Under the pieces are notes generated by a model. That model saw only the letters and a list, made by a program, of their open reading frames with translations. It was not told the origin of the DNA and did no database searches. The translations under genes were made by a program, and so were the position numbers. Shown here piece by piece: positions 45,128 through 56,301 of a stretch of 64,000 bases of DNA (position 1 is its first letter; each line of letters begins with the position of its first letter). Source of the stretch: Annulohypoxylon bovei var. microspora (taxonomy: Eukaryota; Ascomycota; Sordariomycetes; Xylariales; Hypoxylaceae); NCBI GenBank assembly GCA_022836615.1, contig MU405260.1:124001-188000 (forward strand), written 5' to 3'.

Positions 45128-45918
45128 TGGTGGGGATATGCTGGGTTTGTCGAGGGACTTCTGAGGGCTGTTTGAACTCAGATGAGCTTAGAATCTGTAC
45201 GGCAGCAAGTCCAGCGAGACCTGTAGTTATAGTACCTATTAGTTACTCGTTACTCGCAAGGAATCAGCGCGTTGTTGCGAATCGTCGTACAACAGCGAGA
45301 TCTTTATTATATCTTCGTCGCGTCTAAACACAGCTGGGCTCGATACAATTCTTCGCACAACAAGCCAATTGGTCGGATTAAATAAATCTGCGCGTAAATG
45401 AAGCAGATTCTACATCATAGACCTTCTAGGATGCGGCTGAGTGAAGTTGATGCAACTGATATTCTCAAGTCGAACTGAAACAGCAAAGGTCGAAGTGTTT
45501 ATTGTAATGGATAAGTTTAGTGGGGCATTGCTATAGATTAACGGCTATAACGCGCTAATGATGTAGAGTTACAGTGGGGTTCCCGCGTCGTGGGGTCCTA
45601 TTATGCGGAAACAACACAGCGGCTGAGTGTGGGGAGTAGCTGCCTATGAAACAATTGCTAGAACTTGTCGTCATTGGCTCGGTTCAGTTCAAGCAACTTG
45701 ACGGGGTCTTGAACTCTCCTTCGTCAACTTTCGCCTTGATTTTATTTTTATTTCAATTTCTATCTAGTGGGCCACTTCTGAAGAAGATTCAAAGATCAAA
45801 TATACCTACGATAAAGGGTCAACGTACAAACCCGAACTCGTATGATTCCTGCTAGGAAACACTTGAAATCATAGCGACCACTCAGACGAAGTACCTAGGT
45901 ACCTACACAGGAGTCTTC
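45128..45918. other. Intergenic region between divergent genes
   Basis: Promoter region shared by the Fta1-like and 2EXR genes. A GTACCTAGGTACCTAC array lies at 45890-45905, immediately before the 2EXR ATG. No gene is seen. Confidence 0.5.
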
Positions 45919-46974
45919 ATGGCCTCATCATCATCCTCATCTCCAGGCCCTTCTGTCTCGGAGCCCATCTTCACTAAATTCCCAGAGCTCCCACCCGAAA
46001 TCCGGCACCAGATCTGGCGTGCCGCTCTTCCGGTTCCGGGCATCAACCTCTTCAACGTGCACTGCATCCCCAACGACCACCCCGGCGCCAACCGGAGCAG
46101 CTCACCGCCTTGGCTGTACCTGGACCTGCGACGTATGTCCATCAAACACTCCGACGATGACGTGAGCCGATACGACCCGTCAGCATGGCAGGCTCGCGAA
46201 GGGCTACGCCGCGTCTGCCGCGAGGCCCGGGACATATGCACTCTCCCGGCATCTGAGACCGCCACCATCACGCTGACACGCCCCCGCCGCGGCCTATTCG
46301 TGAAGGCGGGCGACGGCCAAGTAAGATGTCAGACGCCTTTCTCCGGACCCGGAGGAACCCCCGAGCCGCTGGAGTACCGGAAAGTCTCGGTCCGCGCCGC
46401 CGACGTGCTCTGCCTCTCTGTCGAGAACTGCAGCCTTAACATGCCGCTAGAGGAGATGCTGATGCAAGATGACGGCGAAGGTGCCGGCTTGCTCGGCTTC
46501 GAGGACATAATCAGCGACTATTACGGCGTCAGCGACGGCACCGATGACTTGGGGTGGACGTACGACCCGCAGCTGACGCCGAAGCTGCCGGCCGCCATTC
46601 TTCGGTCGAGGCTCTGCATCAGCATGGCCCGGGGCAATCGAACGGCGTTTATGGCTTCCAAGACGGTGGTGATGAGCATATTCGCGCTTAGCCTGGACCC
46701 GCCGTTAGAGGACGCCCCCTTCATGTTGTCCTTGCTCATGCTCGACGCGTACAGCCAAGCGATAGGCGACCGCCGCGTCTCCGAGCTGACGCCGTGTAGC
46801 GAGGTGCTCTGGGATCGCTTCGGCGACCGCTATCTCGCGCTGCCGTGGGATTCCGACGACATGCCCGCCGAGTACCGGCTCGTGAAGGTCTGGCCCGAGA
46901 ACAACGATCTCAGGCAGAGGTACCTGCAGTCTGCGCTACTGCAGTCGCCCAAGAGACCTCCACCCCAGTTCTAA
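45919..46974 (+). CDS. 2EXR-domain protein, 351 aa
   Basis: Single exon. After a Ser-rich start, the 2EXR signature FTKFPELPPEIRHQIWRAALP lies at about residues 18-38, with the companion LRRVCREARDICTL near 96. The domain is widespread in filamentous ascomycetes, often in large gene families, and its biochemical role is unknown; the motif resembles an F-box-like start, so a protein-interaction role is possible. The remainder has no recognised domain. The ATG at 45919 is preceded at once by a palindromic CCTAGGTACC array, leaving a very short clean leader. Confidence 0.85.
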   Translation: MASSSSSSPGPSVSEPIFTKFPELPPEIRHQIWRAALPVPGINLFNVHCIPNDHPGANRSSSPPWLYLDLRRMSIKHSDDDVSRYDPSAWQAREGLRRVCREARDICTLPASETATITLTRPRRGLFVKAGDGQVRCQTPFSGPGGTPEPLEYRKVSVRAADVLCLSVENCSLNMPLEEMLMQDDGEGAGLLGFEDIISDYYGVSDGTDDLGWTYDPQLTPKLPAAILRSRLCISMARGNRTAFMASKTVVMSIFALSLDPPLEDAPFMLSLLMLDAYSQAIGDRRVSELTPCSEVLWDRFGDRYLALPWDSDDMPAEYRLVKVWPENNDLRQRYLQSALLQSPKRPPPQF

Positions 46975-47420
46975 GATAGGCTCACGTGAGAAGAGTAGGT
47001 AGATACCGACAGGTGGATATAACGGTTTCATCATCTACCAGTCGGTCATGGAGGCAGCAGATCATCTTATATCCATATTGTTCACTAAAGTGTATGGACC
47101 ATACTAAAGTGTATATGGACTATGAATATTAGAAAACACAATTGGGGATTCTTAAAAGACCTAACTTCTAGTTAACCCTTTTTAAAAAATGACGGCGCCG
47201 GCGTAAATAGATTCAAGGTAGCCAATACCCAACCAACAACGCCATGCCGATGCAATAATTCGAACTCTGTACAAGAATGGTGATCTCTTATATTCGCTTC
47301 CGCGCTAGGCCTCTCCTCTCCTCTCCTCTTCCCCTTAAAATCATTCACTGTAACTATCCTGTGGTGCGTTTCCCACTTCATCCCCGCAATCTCATGTTCA
47401 CAACGCGAGTATAAAATGTT
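46975..47420. other. Intergenic spacer between convergent genes
   Basis: 3' flanks of the 2EXR and PEP7-like genes. Contains a partial duplication ACTAAAGTGTATGGAC / ACTAAAGTGTATATGGAC near 47083-47122 and a CCTCT run at 47310-47330. No gene is seen. Confidence 0.5.
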
Positions 47421-49400
47421 TTATTGCGGGATTAGTCCAGGCCCGCCATTCGCATATAGACCCTGCCACCTATCCTCGACAGACACGACCTTGCTTTTTA
47501 TGCTCTCGATCTCCGCGTCCAATTCCTCGACGTTTCGCGTCAGGGCGCTGACTTCCTCGAACCGCCGGGCGCCGTGCGCACTACTGATCATCTTCTGCAC
47601 CATGTACCTCTGCTCCTCTAGCACGACCAGGCGCTCGCGCACCTCCTTTTCCTCCGTCTCCAACGCGGACATCACAGTGCTGGTTTCGCTCGTCTGGCTC
47701 GCCGTCTCTAACAGATCACTGCCGTTACGTAGCGGGCTCGCCACGTGACCGTTGGCGAGAAGTCGATTCCTGGACGAGCTGGAGCTGGAACTGTGGTGCT
47801 TCAGCATACGCGGTAGGTTTTTAAGGGGCAACATGTGCATGTGCAAGAATGAGGAGGCTGCTTGGTGGATGGCTTTCTGGAGCTGCCGCTGAGCCGGGTT
47901 GTCCGTCTTCATGTCGCGTATCCGCCGAGCCGCAACGTCGTATTTAGTGAAGCTATCAGTGAGCCGCTTCCTGATCTTGGAAGCCTCTTGGATCTGCGCG
48001 TGGTTTGGCGGGCTATTTTCGTCCTGCAACGGTAGGAGCGCTCTTTGAAAGGTAGGTATCAAAAGCTGTATACCGCGTTCGAATTGTTTCAGTGTCTCGT
48101 AAGCCCGTTGGTCGGGTGGTTTATGCACGATAGATTCCATGAAATCTCTTTTAGAGAAGATGGTAAACTTGCAATCCCGGCACATGTGTATATCGACACT
48201 TATCGGGTTACCTCCAGCTGGTTTCTCGGACGTGGGAGTAGATGAATTCGCGACGTTCAGACCAATGTCGGATGAGCACCCGGTCTGCGGATCCGAGCAT
48301 ACAACGCGCCCGCATATCCTGCAATGATGCCTCCTGAACGTCCAGGAAAATTCTTGCTGGCAAAATGGACATTTGGCAACTTTCGCGTCGTCCTCCCACG
48401 TGACGATCGTCTGTTCGATAGCCTTCCGCTGATTCCTCTGGGCAGCTAAGGGGGAGAGAAGACCTGCTCCGCCGCTTGCTCCCGCTTCCTCGGGTGCGTT
48501 TGCGAGTAATTGGGTCAACTTGGTAAGCCTCTTTTCCAGCCGTGATATTTCGAGCGTCTGTCTATCAACTCTCTTCCTCCGTATATTGACGAACTCGCTC
48601 GTATGGTCTCTCGTGAGCCCGTTATGATCATTATACCCTTCTCTTGATTTGTAGCACGTTTCACACACCCTATACCAGTAACCCCTCGTAGGTTCGTAGG
48701 ATGCCGACCTCGACAGCTTCATCTGGTACATGGTATGCTCCTCGCAGAATAACCTCCCGCACTGCCTGCAGTTTATGCTGCCGTTGACAGCCCCTAACCT
48801 CCTCCCGCATGCCGGGTCTGTGCATAGATCACTCGGGCCCTGTCGTTGCCAATGGGATTTTGTAATTATATCGTCAGGATCTAGAGGCGAATCGGGAGCG
48901 GGGGCTCTGCTTGTCCTCACGGCAACCGGCGCGGAAGGTGGAAGCGATTCGTTGGATTCGAAGACCTCAAGACCACGAAGTTTCTGGTTGATGAGGGAGA
49001 GCGGCTGGAACTTCTTAGCCTTGAGAACCTGCTTATCTATCCAAGACTTGACCTCGTCCTGCTCGAATTCGGGCAGTTCCTGGTGCGTATCATCGATATG
49101 GCGGTTCAATTGCAGCAGAGTCAACATTTCCTCTTCGCATATAGGACACACAAGCTTGGATCCCGATTGGCTGCCATTGCTCGGTCCTCCTAGGCTGATA
49201 TTGGAAGTCAGATCTTGGGGAAAATCAGGCAACGGACTTGTGCCGGGGGATATGGAGGCGCCGGGAGAGCCGATAGACAAGGTACTGTCGGACGGAGCAG
49301 ACGGGCTCGCAGCTCTCTCTCTTCGAATGGCTGCAGCTGGAGGCGCGAGGCCCTTTCCGTTACCCAGTATTCTCCCTCCGCCAAGCTTACGACCGGACAT
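47421..49400 (-). CDS. PEP7: PEP7/VAC1-like endosomal tethering protein with two FYVE-type fingers, 659 aa
   Basis: Single exon. Domain order: Pro/Ser-rich N-terminus; C2H2 finger CPICEEEMLTLLQLNRHIDDTH (Cys85, Cys88, His101, His106); a first FYVE-like finger about 193-250 (CTDPACGRRL, CRQCGRLFCEEHT, RVCETCY); coiled coil about 270-335; a second FYVE finger from about 344 with the PtdIns3P-binding RRHHCRICGR and closing CRDC; and C-terminal helices typical of the Rab-binding region. This matches yeast Vac1/Pep7 and the rabenosyn-5 group, which bridge PtdIns3P, Rab5/Vps21 and the Vps45-Pep12 SNARE system on endosomes for vacuolar sorting. Length is above yeast Vac1 (515 aa), as is usual for filamentous fungi. 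Head-to-head with MET8. Confidence 0.92.
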   Translation of the reverse strand: MSGRKLGGGRILGNGKGLAPPAAAIRRERAASPSAPSDSTLSIGSPGASISPGTSPLPDFPQDLTSNISLGGPSNGSQSGSKLVCPICEEEMLTLLQLNRHIDDTHQELPEFEQDEVKSWIDKQVLKAKKFQPLSLINQKLRGLEVFESNESLPPSAPVAVRTSRAPAPDSPLDPDDIITKSHWQRQGPSDLCTDPACGRRLGAVNGSINCRQCGRLFCEEHTMYQMKLSRSASYEPTRGYWYRVCETCYKSREGYNDHNGLTRDHTSEFVNIRRKRVDRQTLEISRLEKRLTKLTQLLANAPEEAGASGGAGLLSPLAAQRNQRKAIEQTIVTWEDDAKVAKCPFCQQEFSWTFRRHHCRICGRVVCSDPQTGCSSDIGLNVANSSTPTSEKPAGGNPISVDIHMCRDCKFTIFSKRDFMESIVHKPPDQRAYETLKQFERGIQLLIPTFQRALLPLQDENSPPNHAQIQEASKIRKRLTDSFTKYDVAARRIRDMKTDNPAQRQLQKAIHQAASSFLHMHMLPLKNLPRMLKHHSSSSSSSRNRLLANGHVASPLRNGSDLLETASQTSETSTVMSALETEEKEVRERLVVLEEQRYMVQKMISSAHGARRFEEVSALTRNVEELDAEIESIKSKVVSVEDRWQGLYANGGPGLIPQ

Positions 49401-50511
49401 ATTAGACTTCTAGAATTATAATAGGTATTTGTAAAGCCATGAGGACTAGTAATTTCCGCCGCGGCTCCCGTCGATACCGTTTTCGTTTTCGTTACCGTTA
49501 CCTTCGCAATTGCAGTTGTTAATTGCTAGGTCCGGATCCCCTGGAAAGGATGTCGAATTATAGCAATTAGATTCTGGAGGGAAGAATGGTCTCCGTTTGC
49601 CCATCAGATAGTCTTCGGCGATTTAAAATTCGCGGATCATATTTGTAATTTAGACATCAGCATCGATATGGACATAGGGATTAGGTAGGCAAGCAGGTAG
49701 TTAGTTTTTCAATGTTGTAGTTGGGGGGTTTCCAAGGTTGCGTCGCAAGGCAGTTTAGAATTTAATTTACGACGGGCGCAAGGCTGCTAATTACATATCC
49801 ATACCAAGGTACCTTCCTAGTCCTAGAATTATGTACACGAGTATTGGTAACCACGATGCGATATTTGTTAGTCTGCACTATCTTCACATATGTACATATG
49901 GGGCCAATTCACATGACGGATGGGAAACCTCAGCTCAACTTAAGCTACGGTTGCCTGCTTTGCGCTGGAACATTGCTTCCAAAGCAGCAAAGTAGCTAAG
50001 GTTCGACTACGGATGTACATATTCCCAGGGAACCTTGGAACCTTAGAACCTTCTAAGCTGGAGCCCCCCACTATCGCTAAGCTTGTCTAGGCCTGTCGCG
50101 TGCCACTACTGCCACTATGTACTGCCGCTACTGATAAAAGAACCACAAGAACCGTCATTTATGTATCCTGGCTCTTTTCGTCATCACATCTTTTTTTTCT
50201 TTAAATCACACCGTATCAAATCTCTTGATGCTCATTATTCGTTGCCTCTCCGATGCCAGCGTCTCCGGAGAAATACGTGTAGGTAATCAAAACAAACAAC
50301 CTAAACATGCTTTAATTTACCTACTATAGCAAACTCCTTTTTTTCTTGTTTTCCTCGTTTTCCTCTTCCCTATATACCTACATATATCCCCTCTCCCCTA
50401 TTCCTCCTAAGCCTCTAAAGCATCTAATCCCCTAAGATTCAATGTGTCTCTCCTCGACGATCATGCAGTAAACTTGTTCTACTTAGAGCTTGAAGCGTGC
50501 TGAATGATAAG
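49401..50511. other. Intergenic region between divergent PEP7-like and MET8 genes
   Basis: Promoter region of both genes. A GTTTTCGTTTTCGTTACCGTTACC run lies near 49481-49503, and AGGTAGGCAAGCAGGTAG occurs near 49684. No gene is seen. Confidence 0.5.
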
Positions 50512-51374
50512 ATGTCCAGTAGTAGCAACGACCAGTTCCCTAAAGTCCAAGGCGGAGGAAGTTTGATTCTTGCCTGGCAGGTCAAGAACAAAGATGTCTT
50601 GGTAGTGGGAGGCGGCGAGGTGAGTACCACTTGCAATGCTGTGTAGTTCTTAAATTATAACAACGATCCGTATAGGTTGCGGCTGGCCGCATTCTCAACG
50701 TCCTGAACGCCGACGCCAATGTAACCGTCGTGTGCCCGTCTTCCGGCCTTAACCCCGAGGTGCGTCATCGTATCGCCAACGACGAGGTCGCTCACGTCAA
50801 CCGCGTCTTCCACCCTTCGGATCTCGAGACATTACCCCCAACAAATAGACCCCCTGACATGGTCCTCGTCGCCGTCGATGATCCGGCCGCCTCCACCCAG
50901 ATCTGGAAGCTGTGCAAGCAGCACCGCATCCCGGCTAACATAGCCGACGTCCCGCCCGAGTGTGATTTTTACTTCGGAAGCGTGCACCGCGATGGCCCCC
51001 TACAGATCATGGTCAGCACCAACGGGAAGGGCCCTAGGCTAGCTGCTAGTATCAGAAAATGGATCGGGAACCAGCTGCCGAAGGGTGTCGGCGACGCAAT
51101 CGAGAGGATCGGAGAGCTGCGTGCTAAGCTGCGCCAGGTAGCTCCCAGTCCCGAGGAGGGTCCTAAGAGAATGCGCTGGATGACGAGAGTCAGCGACGCC
51201 TACAGCTGGGACGAGATGTGTGGCTTTACCGATGAGGATATGGATAATCTCCTAACCTTTTACCCTCACAACCAGGTACCCCATTTAGACCTGCTAAAGG
51301 GGATGCGTGGTGGAATGGCCCCGGAGGATATCGATGTCTTTGATGGATCGTTCGGCTTCAGCGTCGTCGCATGA
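50512..51374 (+). CDS. MET8: Siroheme synthase MET8 (precorrin-2 dehydrogenase / sirohydrochlorin ferrochelatase), 268 aa, two exons
   Basis: Exons 50512-50619 and 50676-51374; the 56-base intron is phase 0. The N-terminal Rossmann domain reads LILAWQVKNKDVLVVGGGE|VAAGR, so the intron splits the NAD loop GGGxVAxGR. Next comes LVAVDDP, which holds the aspartate shared by both reactions, then IPANIADVPPECDFYFGSVH and LQIMVSTNGKGPRLAASIRKWI, and the C-terminal MRWMTRVSDAYSWDEMCGFTDEDM typical of fungal Met8. It makes siroheme, the cofactor of sulfite and nitrite reductases, in the last two steps. Length matches yeast Met8p (274 aa). No separate uroporphyrinogen methyltransferase is fused or adjacent here. 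Confidence 0.95.
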
Positions 51375-53916
51375 GGCTACCTAAATAGGTATTTATCTCT
51401 CTGGGCGTTAATCTGGCTGGCTGTCTGGGAGTTTGGCGGGCCGCCACGTACGAACTTAATAAGGGGGCTTCGGGATGGCAAAATTGACTACGATCGAATG
51501 ATCTAGATCACGATCGGCGTAGTCTATTTGCTTATATCGTGGGCATTGTGCAATTCCATTTTGGAATACATACCTAGGTAGTTTAAAAGAAGGAAAAGAA
51601 GGAAAAGTCTTGGGGGGATAGTTACCTACTACAATTAGGCATTGTATTGTCCAAGTTATAATGCTCGCTAGGCTCCTCCCTGCGTGTAGAATAAATCAGA
51701 TGGGTTTAACGGATTTCATACTGCTCTTATTGCTATGCATTGTCACGTAAAATGGCGATTAGTCCATAACTTGAATTTAGAAGCGTCTCGATTCCCGCCT
51801 CAGCTATTCAAGCCTCTTTCTGCACCCGGATTATGAACCTGGGCTAGATCCAACCCAAAAGAGTATCGACATGTCGATTACAGATATGATCTATACTCGA
51901 TTCCGATGTTAATGAGTTCATCGGATCTGCGGGCGTACTCTCTGCTTTTCGACGCTCAAGAGACATCTCGTTATATCAAGACTCTACAACGTCCTTGAAA
52001 AACGGTGTACTACTTCGTATGAGTTCATACGTGGCATTTATAGTATATAACAAAATCCCACGACCCCTTAGCTAGCTTGATAGAGATTATCGTTCTTGCT
52101 TGAATGATGACTCCTTTTAGATTAGATTTTATTGTATAACTTCTCAATACACCTACGTACCTACGTAGATACCTACCTACTTGTCGCCCAAGTTTCTGGC
52201 GAATATAATAAAACTTTGGGACCTTGCCGAGAATTTTATCTAGGCGTACTTACGTAGCTCAACATCAAAATGGTTTAATGATTGGCGGCCAGGTTCAACA
52301 GTTTCTCTATCGTCCTAATACTTACCTATGTACCTACCTAGGTATGTACTTCCTAAGCCAACACATAGGCTGCGTCACGGGTGTATAAGATTTACATCGC
52401 TCCACTTAAGATCAAGGTCTAGTTACTCCCCAAATAGGGGATATTTATAGAAGCATGAAGCTATATTACGTGCTGACCACTATTTTCGAGTTTACTAGCC
52501 GAATGGAAGCCGAGTCGTTCTTCAGCTCGGCCGTTCTCCCCTCTTTGACTCGACCCCTTGAAAGAATAGATATCATGGGTGAACCCTCCATGCCTAGGTA
52601 GGTAGTCAGTTCTAATACGCACATTAACTATTTATTCGAAGACCTAAACTATTAGAAATATAAGAATCTCTTGAACTAGGTACCTAGGTAGGTAGCAACA
52701 GTTAGTAATCCCTGAGATATCGCCCGAAAATCTCAATGGAAATTCTACATAGTCATGATAACTATGAGCTCCCTTAGTGAAGCCTGGATGTACTTTATCA
52801 GACGATATCCATCAGTGGCCCGTTCCACGCAAACGAGTCAGAAGCTAGTGATGCGGTTGAATTCCTGTATTATTGTCGTGCCTCTAATAGAATAGTAGAT
52901 AGTTTGCGAGGGCTTAACATCAAGTTTACCACTTACGAAGTAGAACCCTTAGCGCTTGATCTCGTTAGCCATGATGAGATTCCGGAATACGAGAAGGGTT
53001 TCCTTTGGATATTTTAATAAGCACGTCAACGAAGCTGAACGCTATTTGATTACTATGCTAGTAACGCAAGTCCCTGGCTGGATTATCTTTCCCTAGCCAT
53101 ATGATAGTGACTAGTGGGCGATATACCTACCCGACACCTACCTTCCACCATAGGACCGGATAGTAGGTCATGCGTGGAGATATTAAGACATTGCGAAGTA
53201 ATCATACGCTTGAGAACGCCGCGGAACTGTTTCTTTCCGGCCCATCATGCTATATCGAGAAGTTTTTGGCTCATAATGGGTTGATCTTATCTAATTCTAC
53301 CTACCCAGAAATGGATAGGCGCTTAAGGATTCGTACTTAAGAGATCGTACGTAAGAAACCACATATAAGCTGATAGGAGCGTGATATTAGGAATTCGCAA
53401 ATAACAGTTACAAGGGGCTTATTCTATCGGTGATGCCGCAATTCAGGTACCTTCAACATCCTTGCTGTCAATCCCCGGAATGAGATCTTAAACCAACCAT
53501 CTAGTTACACATCGCCGAGTTATAACAAGCAGCACACATGCCCAAATCTCCATAAATCAGTGCCGGATATACGTGGCGCCTCGCTAATCTATAGATCAGG
53601 ATTCCAAGACCGAGGCGCATGTAAAAGATATCCAGGGTGGTGGGATCACAACGACACGTGGGAAGATCCTCAACCAAGATGTATTATCACATTATGAATA
53701 CCTAGACATTATCAGATTATTAATCTTCAGCATTTCGAGTATACCTACCCCTATACAGTGAATTATTCGCGGTTTATAGTAGCTACGGCTAAAATTCAAG
53801 TTGCTCTAGATGCCGTTCTAGGGAAGGGATCACGATCACGAATGTCAATACTTCCACCACACAGAAAAGTCGGATAAATATAGATTTGTAAGAGTAGGCC
53901 TACTTCAAGAATTGGA

Positions 53917-53945
53917 GAATGTTATATTCTAGTATAACATATTCT
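53917..53945. repeat. Imperfect palindrome
   Basis: Arms GAATGTTATA and TATAACATATTC around TTCTAG; the only irregularity is a two-base AT in the right arm. It could fold into a hairpin. Confidence 0.7.
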
Positions 53946-56259
53946 TCATCCGTCAGGAGTCTTTCCCAGGTTCCCAGGAGTGCTATGCATAGAAATAGAA
54001 GAGTTCAAGATCAAACTAATAGAAACTCGTAGTAGAAATCTTTTCACTGAGCTAAATAAGTACTCTGAGATTAGGCCTAGAACTTTGACAGGCTGTAATT
54101 CTCTCCGGCCGCGGCGCACTCGCAGCAAGCAAATAGGCGGTCAATCCTATCTGGTGCAGCTGGCGGTGGATGGCGTTCCGGATAGCATGACGATCACAGC
54201 CACCAGTATAGAGGTGCAGCCAATACATGGCCGAGGACTCGCCCTGTACGGAGAATTGCGGTTATTAGATTCGAATGGACGAAATTCATCTCCGACTAAA
54301 TTTGGGAGCGCCCTAAGGTAGAAAGAGACTACTCCGGCAAGAACGGACAAAAGAAGCAAAGAGTCTCTCACCGAGATCCATTTAGCGAAGCATTTTTAGA
54401 CTTACTTGGGTTTCCCCTGTAAAATACTTGTTATATTGGAGCTGGCAGAGGCTACTTCGCTTAAAGCCGTAAGCCGTACAGCCATCGAAGCAGCGTTGTA
54501 ACCAAAGGGGTGAAGTTAGCACTGCTCTGAGCCGACCCTCTGACGCTCGCTATCTCTTCCCTCGGCTGTCCCAGGGCGCCATATTTCTCATCTAAACAAG
54601 AGTTATATTCAAGGTTAAAATACCGTGTCACAGAGAAGTAGGGTTAGATAGGTACGGGTGTCGACAAGTATGACTTGTGCGCGCAGAATCAATAAAATTT
54701 CATGCTCGTCACTCGAGATCAGGCAGTACCATACTTAGTCCCCAGATCCAGTGACCCCTTGCCCAGGAGTCCAAGCGACGGGTGCTTGCATGAATCGGAA
54801 ACGTGCGGTAGAGGAATTTTCTCGCGGTTCATTACCCACTCCCTCCTCGCGCGCGAGCCCCGGAAATGCATCACCGGTGGCTGAACGGGCTGATGCGACT
54901 CTGCGTCCGGACGTAGTCGACAACCCGTATAGGGAGCCATCCTTTATTAGGAGATAAGGTAAGGCAGCATACGTCGCCGAGGATATCTAGTCGGCGCCTG
55001 AGATGACGATGGTGAGCACAAAACCCACGTGCGGCTCGTTCACGGAATACTGAGACAGTGGCTTATTGCGTATCCCAACGATACAGAACGATAAGAGCAG
55101 GCCCACCAAGAGACATGACGGCGGACGGCCTTCCGAGCTAGATCCAACAGTATGGTAACTCTCTGTAGTCCTCGAGCACAGAGAGTCACTATCTCAATTG
55201 ACCCCGGTTCCCTCTTCCTCGAACCACATGACGAAACGAGTATTACCGCTGCAGAAATCGGTCGTGTTTGTAAATTACTGGGCCCCAACCGACCAGCTTG
55301 CTGGGATGTCATACATCATTAGACCCATGGGGCGACGGGAGGACGCATGTGTATTGCAATCGCCAACTTGTTACAGGTCGTCGAGTCCCAGGAGTCCGGT
55401 AACAGTTTCACGGCAAAGCAACATCAAGTCACGTATCTTTTCCCGAATTCTCTAAACCCCGGTCAGATACCCGCTGAAAGCTGGGAAGATCTAGGTAGTC
55501 TCTCTCTTACTAACCGGCAGCTCGGAGCCCCTAGAAAGACCATCGAGTGTTACAACCTTCTATACGGGGTTATTTACATCATGTCATCTAATTTCTAGAA
55601 AGCGAGCCTCGAAGGTAACTCGGAACGGCTTTTCGTCATAACTGGTTCCTCAGCCGGCTGAGCGCATCATCCCACGGCGACATACTGCGATGTTATACGT
55701 TGTCGTCGACGAAAGCATCTCAATTTACTTTATGTCGGGTTCGAGTCTTAGTCCGAAGCGAGGGACGCAGAAATATTCGTATTGACATGATAATAAGGGG
55801 CGTCCCAATCTGGTCATCTGCCAGACACTACTCCATCTAACAAACTACCTACCAATTTACTTGATATACTAGATGATTGATATAATGATTTTTATGTATA
55901 GGTGCTATCTTGTAGACGGAGAAGGACTACTCTAAACGAGAGTCTCATGGAAACAAAACGCTAGTCGACGCAAGCCCACCATCATAGACAAAGCCTACTA
56001 TCTACTTAGGTACTTCAAGTGTTTGTCGCACAGCAGGGCACGCACGTCTGTTTTACGGACGTAAACCTGCTGAGGTCGGAGTACACGCATTGCTGCAGGA
56101 TCGAGGGACACACGGAGATGAGGTACCCAGGAACGGATACCTGCTTACATCGCAAGCACCCTAAATTTCCAGGCCACCGTATATGTCGTTGGACCTCTAA
56201 TTGGATCATCTTAGCATGGGAACCAGTGTATGAAGTCCGAGTCCTCCGTTATTTCGTTA

Positions 56260-56301
56260 CTTACCTACCTACCTAGGTACCTACCTAGATACCTACCTAC
56301 T
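56260..56301. repeat. Longest ACCT/AGGT palindromic array in the window
   Basis: About 42 bases built from TACC units around CCTAGGTA, forming a partly self-complementary tract. Confidence 0.85.

Noticed and set aside
55640..55760. tRNA-like signals (CTCAGCCGGCTGAGCGC and GGGTTCGAGTC)
   Set aside because: A- and B-box-like words are present, but the T-stem and acceptor stem do not pair even when an intron is allowed.
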